A stretch of DNA of 21,454 nt from Verrucomicrobiota bacterium (lineage in GTDB: Bacteria; Verrucomicrobiota; Verrucomicrobiia; Limisphaerales; UBA1096), in contig QOAX01000250.1 of the NCBI GenBank assembly GCA_003972865.1, positions 1 through 21,454 of the forward strand. The letters run 5' to 3'. The notes beneath the pieces were generated by a model, which saw only the letters and a program-made list of their open reading frames with translations, did not search any database and had not been told where the DNA came from. Positions within the stretch are counted from its first letter, which is position 1. Each line of letters begins with the position of its first letter. Positions 15,089 through 20,755 of the stretch are shown here, one piece after another. The translations under genes and the position numbers were made by a program.

Positions 15089-16443
15089 TGCCAGGCGATT
15101 TCCCCGGCGACGATCGTCATGACATTGCGTCCCTTGAGCGTCCAGTCGTAAAACGGATTGTTGACCGCCTTGCTGGCGGTGTCCTCGCGGCGAAACACCC
15201 ACTCGGCGTCGGGGTCGAACACGGTCACGTCCGCTACGGCGCCGACGCCGAGCGAGCCTCGGTCGAGGTGGATCAGCTTCGCCGGCGCGACCGTCAACCG
15301 CTCGATCACGTCGCTGAGCGGCATGCGGCCGCTGTGATAAAGCTGCATCAGCGACACCGCCAGCTCGTTCTCCAGGCCGGTAACGCCGAATGGCGCGTTG
15401 GCAAACTCGACCTCCTTTTCGTAGTCGCAGTGCGGTGCGTGGTCGCTCGAGATGATTTCCAGCGTGCCGTCGGCGACGCCCTCGATCACCGCCTCGCGAT
15501 CGGCGGCGGAGCGGAGCGGCGGGTTCATTTTGAAATTCGTGTCGTACTTCGGCCAAGCGGGCCGATCGCCGTTGCCCACGCAAAAAACACCCCTGCCATC
15601 GTCGGGCCAAAACTTGTCGCTGCCGGCGACAGCCGAGTCGGTCAGTGTGAAATGATGCGGGCAGGCCTCGCCGGAGATCGGCACGCCGCGCGACTTGGCC
15701 TCGCGAATGAGCCGCACACTCCCGGCGGCGGTCATGTGCTGGCAGTGGACGTGCGTGCCGGTTTTTTCGGCGAGCAAAATGTCGCGCGCAACGATCATCT
15801 CCTCGCCCGCGCTTGGCCAGCCGGGCAGGCCGAGCGTGTTGTTCCAGTAGCCCTCGTGCATCACGCCCGCGCCGACGAGTGAGTAGTCCTGGCAATGATC
15901 CATCACCGGCAGGTTGAACATCGTGGCGTACTCCATCGCGCGCCGCATCAGGTCGTTGTTCTGCACGCAATGCCCGTCGTCGGTGATGGCGACCACGCCG
16001 GCGTTTTTCAGCGAACCGATCGGCGCGAGTTCCTCGCCGGCGAAGCCCTTGGTGATCGTGCCGGTGGTGAGCACGTTGACCCTGGCCAAGCGCTCGGCGC
16101 TGTCCTGAATCAGTGCCACCGTGCTGGGATTGTCGATCGGTGGGCTGGTGTTGGGCATGCAGACGACGGTGGTGAAACCGCCCCTCGCCGCCGCCGCCGC
16201 GCCGGTGCCGATGGTCTCCTTGGCCGTCTGGCCCGGCTCGCGAAAGTGAACGTGAATATCGATCAACCCCGGGCAGACAACTTTGCCGATGGCGTCGATC
16301 TCCGGCGTGCCTTCCGGCGCCTGGCCAGGCGCATCGGCGCCGATGGCGGCCACTTTCCCGTCGGTAAGCAACAGGTCGGCGCTTTCATCCCGTCCATTGG
16401 CGGGGTCGATCAGGCGTCCTCCCTTGAGCAGCAAAGAACTCAC
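15085..16443 (-). CDS. pyrC: Dihydroorotase (class I)
   Basis: A 452-residue zinc amidohydrolase closing carbamoyl-aspartate to dihydroorotate, the third step of pyrimidine synthesis. Metal and catalytic residues are visible: HxH in GLIDIHVHFREPG (His64, His66), MDHCQDYSLVG, GTHVHCQHMTAAGSV, and Asp334 in SSDHAPHCDYEK. Other family marks are VVCMPNTSPPIDNP and NPPLRSAADREAV. The length fits the class I PyrC/PyrC-like group (about 430-450 residues). The start is taken as GTG 16443 (VSSLLLKGGRLIDP); the open frame upstream runs antisense through the tRNA gene and cannot be coding. No clear ribosome binding site is seen. It leads the unit with the DUF1611 gene (4-base overlap) and the aminotransferase. 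No pyrB or carAB is nearby. It contains the 16-base palindrome at 16317-16332. Confidence 0.93.
   Translation of the reverse strand: MSSLLLKGGRLIDPANGRDESADLLLTDGKVAAIGADAPGQAPEGTPEIDAIGKVVCPGLIDIHVHFREPGQTAKETIGTGAAAAARGGFTTVVCMPNTSPPIDNPSTVALIQDSAERLARVNVLTTGTITKGFAGEELAPIGSLKNAGVVAITDDGHCVQNNDLMRRAMEYATMFNLPVMDHCQDYSLVGAGVMHEGYWNNTLGLPGWPSAGEEMIVARDILLAEKTGTHVHCQHMTAAGSVRLIREAKSRGVPISGEACPHHFTLTDSAVAGSDKFWPDDGRGVFCVGNGDRPAWPKYDTNFKMNPPLRSAADREAVIEGVADGTLEIISSDHAPHCDYEKEVEFANAPFGVTGLENELAVSLMQLYHSGRMPLSDVIERLTVAPAKLIHLDRGSLGVGAVADVTVFDPDAEWVFRREDTASKAVNNPFYDWTLKGRNVMTIVAGEIAWQ
16317..16332. repeat. 16-base perfect palindrome, GC variant of the iterated element
   Basis: GCGCCTGGCCAGGCGC lies in pyrC, encoding part of DAPGQAPEG in a variable region before the zinc motif. 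It differs from the common CGCTTGGCCAAGCG by paired T-to-C and A-to-G changes that keep self-complementarity. Shorter copies of the variant (CCTGGCCAGG) occur at 6805-6814, 13064-13073 and 20335-20344. Confidence 0.8.
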
Positions 16444-16468
16444 GGGCGCACAGGCTAAAGAAGGCGGA

Positions 16469-16496
16469 TTGACAACGCAAGCCGGGTTGGTACGGT
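16469..16496 (+). promoter_or_regulatory. Probable sigma-70 promoter of the tRNA-Gly gene
   Basis: A perfect -35 box TTGACA (16469-16474) is followed after 16 bases by TACGGT (16491-16496), which keeps the key T, A and final T of the -10 consensus. Transcription would begin around 16503-16504, a few bases before the tRNA at 16507. It lies in the 63-base gap between pyrC (minus) and the tRNA (plus). Confidence 0.55.
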
Positions 16497-16506
16497 GCGC
16501 GCGGTC

Positions 16507-16580
16507 GCGGGTGTAGTTCAATGGTAGAACGGAAGCCTTCCAAGCTTCACACGTGGGTTCGATTCCCATCGCCCGCTCCA
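16507..16580 (+). tRNA. tRNA-Gly (anticodon UCC), CCA encoded
   Basis: A full 74-base cloverleaf folds by eye. The acceptor stem GCGGGTG pairs with CGCCCGC (one T-G pair). The D arm is GTTC/GAAC around AATGGTA. The anticodon stem GAAGC/GCTTC encloses the loop CTTCCAA, giving anticodon TCC at 16539-16541. The T arm is GTGGG/CCCAT around the loop TTCGATT. The discriminator base is T, as usual for bacterial tRNA-Gly, followed by an encoded CCA at 16578-16580. It reads GGA/GGG glycine codons. Confidence 0.97.
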
Positions 16581-16708
16581 ACTCCCCCCCCAGTTTCGAC
16601 TTCAACCCGTTCAACGCCAATCGCCCACCAAAACGGCGGCGGCTCACTCCGATGAACCCCAAAAAATGTTCGACCAACAATTGTTCGTTGAGTAGCATCT
16701 GTGCACGT

Positions 16709-17416
16709 ATGAAACCCCTAACACTTTCACTCTCATTCTTTATGGCCTTCTCGTCGCAAGCTGCCGACAAGCCGGCCCACTCCGCCGTCAGCCCGGAGCC
16801 GCGCGGCGGTGGCTGGATGAAGCGGTACGAGTCGTTCAACCAGCGCGTGACCAAAGGCAACGTCGATCTGATCTTCATCGGCGACTCGATCACGCACGGC
16901 TGGGAAGGCCGGGGCAAGGACGTCTGGGCGAAGTATTATGCCAAGCGCAACGCGGTGAACCTCGGCATCGGCGGCGACCGCACGCAGCACGTCCTGTGGC
17001 GACTCGACAACGGCAACATCAAGAACATCAGCCCCAAGCTCGCCGTTGTGATGATCGGCACCAACAATTCCGGGGACGGCCGCAACACCGCCGAAGAGAT
17101 GATCGACGGAGTAACAGCCGTCATCGACAAGCTCCGCGCCAAGCTGCCCAAGATGGAGATTCTGTTGCTCGATATTTTCCCGCGCGGACAGCGCATCAAC
17201 GCGCAGCGCGGCAAAATCCTGCAGGTCAACCAGGTGCTGTCGCGTCTTGGCCACCAACCGCACGTGCACTTCCTGCGCATCGGGCAAAATTTCGTCAGCC
17301 CCGACGGCAGCATCGCCAAGGACATCATGCCGGACTTCCTCCATCTCACTCCCAAGGGCTACGAGATCTGGGCCAAGTCAATCGAGCCGACGCTGGCCAA
17401 GCTGATGGGCGAGTAA
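16709..17416 (+). CDS. Secreted SGNH/GDSL-type hydrolase
   Basis: A 235-residue esterase-like protein with a signal peptide (MKPLTLSLSFFMAFSSQAAD). All SGNH blocks are present: Ser60 in LIFIGDSITHGW, the glycine block NLGIGGDRTQHVLWRL, Asn119 in VVMIGTNNSGDG, and Asp209/His212 in PDFLHLTPKGYEIW. The arrangement matches the platelet-activating-factor acetylhydrolase IB-like group, which deacetylates or de-esterifies sugars and lipids; the true substrate is unknown. ATG 16709 is chosen because it starts the signal peptide; the frame is open further up, into the tRNA, which rules out the longer form. The 128 bases between tRNA and ATG hold no clear terminator; a palindrome AACAATTGTT at 16676-16685 is the only visible structure. 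Probably exported to the periplasm or outside. Confidence 0.92.
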   Translation: MKPLTLSLSFFMAFSSQAADKPAHSAVSPEPRGGGWMKRYESFNQRVTKGNVDLIFIGDSITHGWEGRGKDVWAKYYAKRNAVNLGIGGDRTQHVLWRLDNGNIKNISPKLAVVMIGTNNSGDGRNTAEEMIDGVTAVIDKLRAKLPKMEILLLDIFPRGQRINAQRGKILQVNQVLSRLGHQPHVHFLRIGQNFVSPDGSIAKDIMPDFLHLTPKGYEIWAKSIEPTLAKLMGE

Positions 17417-17431
17417 CCCGGCACCCAGGCG

Positions 17432-17445
17432 CTTGGCCAAGGAGG
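17432..17445 (+). promoter_or_regulatory. Ribosome binding site fused to an iterated palindrome copy
   Basis: CTTGGCCAAG (17432-17441) runs directly into AAGGAGG (17439-17445), a strong Shine-Dalgarno sequence 7 bases before the TTG at 17453. This is the best ribosome binding site in the window and decides the TTG start. A hairpin or protein on the palindrome could affect access to it. Confidence 0.75.
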
Positions 17446-17452
17446 CAGCCAA

Positions 17453-18169
17453 TTGACTGAAGCGGCCCAACCGAGTGAGTTCAGCGAAGGGCTCTGGCTG
17501 TTTGACTCGCCGCACTTGTGGGCGCTTTTTCTCTGCCTGTTGGCCATCGTCTGCGTGCCGCTCATCGGCCGGTGTCTTTCACTGCAAAACCGGCGGCGCG
17601 CCGTCTGGGCGCTGGTGGCGTTCGCCATCGCGCAGGAACTTGTCGACTACGGCAACCGCGCCAGCGTCCGCGGACTCAACCTGGCCCACGACCTGCCGCT
17701 GCACATCTGCAACTACGCGCTGGCAATCGCCGCTGTCGGGCTGGCCGCGCGAAACCGCTTTTGCTTCGAGCTCGCCTACCTAGTCGGCTTCACCGCCGTG
17801 CTCCAGGCGCTCCTGACGCCCGACCTCACCGATTTCCTCAACCTCACCGAGTACGTCGTCTACTTCATCCACCACGGGCTGATTATTCTGTTTGCCCTGT
17901 GGAATGTCGTCGTGGATGGCATGGTCACCCGCCGTGGGGCCGTGTGGCGCACGTTCGCGTTTCTCAACCTGATGATCCTGCCGGTCGCGGTCGTGAACTG
18001 GCTGCTCGACGCAAACTACATGTACCTCCGCAAAATACCGAACGTCGACAACCCGTTGGTTTTCGGCGAATGGCCCCGGTACATCGTCAATGTCGAGGTC
18101 ATCGGACTGCTGCTGCTGATTCTCGCCAACATTCCCATGCGGCTCCTGCGGCGACGCAACGCAAGATGA
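17453..18169 (+). CDS. YwaF/TIGR02206-type integral membrane protein
   Basis: A 238-residue protein with about six or seven hydrophobic helices, starting at TTG 17453 with AAGGAGG at the correct distance. Family marks are the conserved NLAHDLPLHICNYALAIAA segment, LTPDLTDFLNLTEYVVYFIHHGLI in the middle, and LLDANYMYLRKIPNVDNPL followed by FGEWPRYIVNVE near the end. These match the TIGR02206 (Bacillus YwaF) family of unknown function. The clustered histidines and acidic residues in membrane-edge loops could bind a metal or ligand, which is inference. Its TGA overlaps the ATG of the next gene (ATGA, 18166-18169), so the two are probably translated together. Confidence 0.88.
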   Translation: MTEAAQPSEFSEGLWLFDSPHLWALFLCLLAIVCVPLIGRCLSLQNRRRAVWALVAFAIAQELVDYGNRASVRGLNLAHDLPLHICNYALAIAAVGLAARNRFCFELAYLVGFTAVLQALLTPDLTDFLNLTEYVVYFIHHGLIILFALWNVVVDGMVTRRGAVWRTFAFLNLMILPVAVVNWLLDANYMYLRKIPNVDNPLVFGEWPRYIVNVEVIGLLLLILANIPMRLLRRRNAR

Positions 18170-19236
18170 ACCGGCTGTTCACTGCCCCGCTGCTGTTCGC
18201 GGCACTGCTAACCGGCCTGACCGCCGAGCCAAACGGCATCGATCACTCCAATCTGCTCGTTTACCGCGACCCATCCGGCGACGAGCACCCCGTCAAGACG
18301 CACGCCGACTGGGCCAAGCGGCGGGGGCAAATCGTCGAGGGCATGCAGCAGGCCATGGGGCCGCTGCCAAGCCGCACCGCCCTCCCGCCGCTCGACATGC
18401 GTGTCCGCGAGCAAGCCGACGGCGACGGCTTCACGCGGCTGAGCATCGACTTTGTCACCGAGAAAAACGACCGCCTCCCCGCCCTGCTCTATCGGCCCAA
18501 GGCCAAGCGCTTGGTCAAGCGAGCAGCCATTCTCGCGCTGCACCCCACTTCGCCGCTCGGCAAGCATCGAGTCACGAAAAAGGGCGGCGTCCCCAACCGC
18601 GCCTACGCCTACGAATTGGCCAAGCGCGGCTACGTGGTCATCGCGCCCGACTACCCGCCGTTCGGCGATTACAAATACGATTTCGAGGCGGACGACTACG
18701 TTTCCGGCACGATGAAGGGCATCTTCAACCACATGCGCTGCGTGGATTTGCTGCAGTCGCTGCCCGAGGTCGATCCCGGACGCATCGGCGCGATCGGACA
18801 CTCGCTGGGCGGACACAACGCGATATTCGCCGGCGTGTTCGACACGCGCATCAGGGTCATCGTCTCGAGCTGCGGTTGGACGCCGTTCCACGACTACTAC
18901 GGCGGCAACATCAGGGGCTGGACCAGCGACCGCTACATGCCGCTGCTCAAGACTCGCTACGGCCTCGACCCCGACCGCGTGCCGTTCGACTTTTACGAGG
19001 TCGTCGCTGCGCTCGCCCCGCGCGTGTTCTTTTCGAGTTCGCCCCTTCGGGATTCCAACTTCGACGTGCGCGGCGTGAAGAAGGCCATCCCCAAGGCACG
19101 CGAAGTTTACAGGCTGCTTGGCCAAGCGGACGCCCTGCAACTCCGCACGCCCGACTGCGCGCACGACTTCCCCGTTGAAGTCCGCGACGAAGCCTACCGC
19201 TTCATCGACCAAGCCCTTGGCCAAGCGGAGAATTGA
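18166..19236 (+). CDS. Secreted alpha/beta hydrolase (dienelactone hydrolase/acetylxylan-esterase-like)
   Basis: A 356-residue protein with signal peptide MNRLFTAPLLFAALLTGLTA. The nucleophile elbow is GHSLGGHN (Ser213), a likely acid lies in the following strands, and the catalytic His is His333 in CAHDFPVEV. Other fold marks are LPALLYRPKA, AAILALHPTSPLGK and GYVVIAPDYPPFGDY. It resembles the large secreted hydrolases common in Planctomycetes and Verrucomicrobia that act on esterified polysaccharides, but the substrate is not shown. ATG 18166 is in the ATGA overlap with the membrane protein gene; upstream codons in this frame are shadow. Two palindrome copies (19117-19126, 19216-19225) are read as LGQA, the second forming the last residues before the stop. 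It ends 3 bases before the convergent DUF1501 gene. Confidence 0.88.
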   Translation: MNRLFTAPLLFAALLTGLTAEPNGIDHSNLLVYRDPSGDEHPVKTHADWAKRRGQIVEGMQQAMGPLPSRTALPPLDMRVREQADGDGFTRLSIDFVTEKNDRLPALLYRPKAKRLVKRAAILALHPTSPLGKHRVTKKGGVPNRAYAYELAKRGYVVIAPDYPPFGDYKYDFEADDYVSGTMKGIFNHMRCVDLLQSLPEVDPGRIGAIGHSLGGHNAIFAGVFDTRIRVIVSSCGWTPFHDYYGGNIRGWTSDRYMPLLKTRYGLDPDRVPFDFYEVVAALAPRVFFSSSPLRDSNFDVRGVKKAIPKAREVYRLLGQADALQLRTPDCAHDFPVEVRDEAYRFIDQALGQAEN

Positions 19237-19239
19237 AGT

Positions 19240-20631
19240 CTAAAGCAGCTGGGTGATTGGCTCGGCGCCGTGGATGACGCGTTGCACCTCGGGCGGGACG
19301 CCGGCCATGGTGCGAAGCGTTCCGGTGTCCAGCACGGTGTCCATGATCGTGGCGTAGAGGTTGGGGATGGTGATGCGGTCGCTGGCCGGCTCGCCGCCGT
19401 CGCGGGTTGTGGAGCCAACGACGTGGCCCATCTGCAGTCCACCGCCGTACAGGAGCAGCGGCGCCACGCCGGCCCAGTGCTCCCGGCCGCCCCGGGCGTT
19501 CACCTTGGGCGTTCGGCCCATCTCGCCGCAGCAGACGAGCAGGATCTTGTCGCGCAACCCGCGCGCCTCGACGTCCTCGATGAACGCGCTCACCGCGTGG
19601 TCGAACGGCGTCCCGACGTAGCCCATGCCCTCGATCATCGTGGCGTTGTTCGCATCGGCGTGCATGTCCCACACGAAGTTGGTGGTGATGGTGATGAAGC
19701 CCGCGCCGCGCTCGGCCAGGCGCCGGGCGAGCAGCAGCAGCTTGCCGAGGCTGTTCACGTGCTCGGCGTAGCGCGGGTGGTTGTTCCACTTTTTTCTGAT
19801 GCGCGAGACGTCCATCAGCCTCGACGTGTCGTAGCGCCCGATCAGTTTTGGGTCTTCGCGCGTGATGTCGAACGCCTCCGACACGCTCCCCGTGAGGGTT
19901 TGATAGGCCTGCGACTGGAACCGGTCAAAGCTCTCGGCGATGTCGCTCTCGCCGACGACCCGCCGCCACTGGTCGAGGCGGGCCAACAAATTGCGCCGGT
20001 CGTCGAGCCGCGCCGGGTCGATGGTCAACTGCATGTCGCGCTTGAGATTCCCGTCGCCACTCGGGGCGAACGGCGCATAGGCCGAGCCCAGCGGGCCGGT
20101 GCTGTCGAACCGGCCCAAGTCCATGAACGCCGGCCCGGCTGAGTCGTCCACCGCGCGCGGGAAGAGCGACAGGTTGCGCGGCATGCCATTGCGCGGATTG
20201 TTCGCGCCGGCGACGCGGGCGTAGTGCGAGCCGACGTGCGCCCCGGCCGAGTAGCGCTTGCTGATAATTGGCTTCGAGTCGTGCGCGTTGCTCTCCGTGG
20301 TGAACGAGCGCACGATCGAGAATTTGTGCGCCAGCCTGGCCAGGCGCTGCATCGTGCTGCCAAACGTGATGCCCGGAATCGTCGTCGGGATTTCGCCGGT
20401 CATCGAGCGGATGCCGGCCGGCGCGCTCATCTTGGGGTCAAACGTCTCGTACTGCGACGGCCCGCCGTGCTGGAACAAGAACACGACGCACTTGTCCCTC
20501 GCCAAGCCACCGGCCTTTTTGACGGCCTCCTCCGCCCGGAGCAGGTCCGGCAGCGCCAAGCCACCCAGCCCCAAGCTTCCCACCGAGAGAAACTCGCGCC
20601 GGCTCCAATGGTTGGTTCTCAGCCCCAGCAT
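19240..20631 (-). CDS. DUF1501 family protein with twin-arginine signal
   Basis: A 463-residue protein. The N-terminus WSRREFLSVGSLGLGGLALP is a twin-arginine signal, implying export after folding. Family marks are KCVVFLFQHGGPSQYETFDPK, IVRSFTTESNAHDS, ITITTNFVWDMHADANN and LLVCCGEMGRTPKVNARGGR followed by HWAGVAPLLLYGGG. DUF1501 proteins have a sulfatase/alkaline-phosphatase-like fold and abound in Planctomycetes and Verrucomicrobia, usually beside a DUF1549/DUF1553 cytochrome-like gene; that partner is absent here. Reaction unknown. I prefer ATG 20631 because the signal then starts at the correct distance; the frame is open to 20676. It is convergent with the alpha/beta hydrolase and divergent from nnr. 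Confidence 0.92.
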   Translation of the reverse strand: MLGLRTNHWSRREFLSVGSLGLGGLALPDLLRAEEAVKKAGGLARDKCVVFLFQHGGPSQYETFDPKMSAPAGIRSMTGEIPTTIPGITFGSTMQRLARLAHKFSIVRSFTTESNAHDSKPIISKRYSAGAHVGSHYARVAGANNPRNGMPRNLSLFPRAVDDSAGPAFMDLGRFDSTGPLGSAYAPFAPSGDGNLKRDMQLTIDPARLDDRRNLLARLDQWRRVVGESDIAESFDRFQSQAYQTLTGSVSEAFDITREDPKLIGRYDTSRLMDVSRIRKKWNNHPRYAEHVNSLGKLLLLARRLAERGAGFITITTNFVWDMHADANNATMIEGMGYVGTPFDHAVSAFIEDVEARGLRDKILLVCCGEMGRTPKVNARGGREHWAGVAPLLLYGGGLQMGHVVGSTTRDGGEPASDRITIPNLYATIMDTVLDTGTLRTMAGVPPEVQRVIHGAEPITQLL

Positions 20632-20648
20632 ATCCGCGAGTGCCGAAA

Positions 20649-20676
20649 ACCATACACGCGCCCCACATCGGCGCAA
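20649..20676 (-). promoter_or_regulatory. Candidate promoter of the DUF1501 gene
   Basis: On the minus strand, TTGCGC (20671-20676) and TATGGT (20649-20654) are 16 bases apart. A start near 20642 would leave a leader of about 11 bases before ATG 20631 and would exclude the longer reading frame. Only three bases of the -35 match, so this is tentative. Confidence 0.3.
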
Positions 20677-20717
20677 TCCTTTCCACCCGCCTGGCCATGC
20701 GCTTGGCCAATGGGCGC

Positions 20718-20746
20718 TTGTTCCGGCTTGGTGGCCGCACTACGCT
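20718..20746 (+). promoter_or_regulatory. Candidate promoter of nnr
   Basis: TTGTTC (20718-20723) and TACGCT (20741-20746) are separated by 17 bases, upstream of ATG 20756. The predicted start, about 20753, would give an almost leaderless message. The TACGCT box resembles the TACGGT of the tRNA promoter. A near-copy of the iterated palindrome (CTTGGCCAA, 20702-20710) lies just upstream. Confidence 0.3.
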
Positions 20747-20755
20747 GCCCGAGTC

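Larger units (their letters stand above)
96..20710. repeat. Dispersed iterated palindrome family, core CTTGGCCAAG
   Basis: Exact CTTGGCCAAG occurs at 96-105, 1976-1985, 2048-2057, 2233-2242, 4554-4563, 7341-7350, 10930-10939, 10993-11002, 11771-11780, 12754-12763, 14881-14890, 17432-17441, 19117-19126 and 19216-19225. The full CGCTTGGCCAAGCG occurs at 94, 4552, 10991 and 14879. Core TTGGCCAA without full flanks is at 7217, 7652, 14379, 18616 and 20703. Half-variant CCTGGCCAAG is at 4645, 7156, 13816, 14717 and 16081. Ten of the 14 exact copies are in genes (read as LGQ seven times, WPS twice, LAK once) and four are between genes. No transposase is associated. Confidence 0.9.

Noticed and set aside
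15089..15970. Upstream extension of the DUF1611 frame (total 646 codons)
   Set aside because: It lies in a different frame of pyrC and reads as arginine-rich sequence; the DUF1611 homology starts at ATG 15088.
16668..16687. Direct TGTTCG repeats around AACAATTGTT upstream of the SGNH hydrolase as an operator
   Set aside because: Short, single occurrence, no matching regulator in the window; it cannot be told from chance.
16444..16917. Upstream extension of the pyrC frame (total 610 codons)
   Set aside because: It runs antisense through the tRNA-Gly gene and the SGNH hydrolase start; dihydroorotase homology begins at GTG 16443.
17518..18165. Upstream extension of the alpha/beta hydrolase frame
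   Set aside because: Out-of-frame reading of the YwaF-like gene; a signal peptide starts at ATG 18166.
94..20710. The palindrome as a CRISPR repeat or insertion-sequence end
   Set aside because: Spacing is irregular (tens of bases to several kb), there are no spacers, no transposase and no target-site duplications visible.
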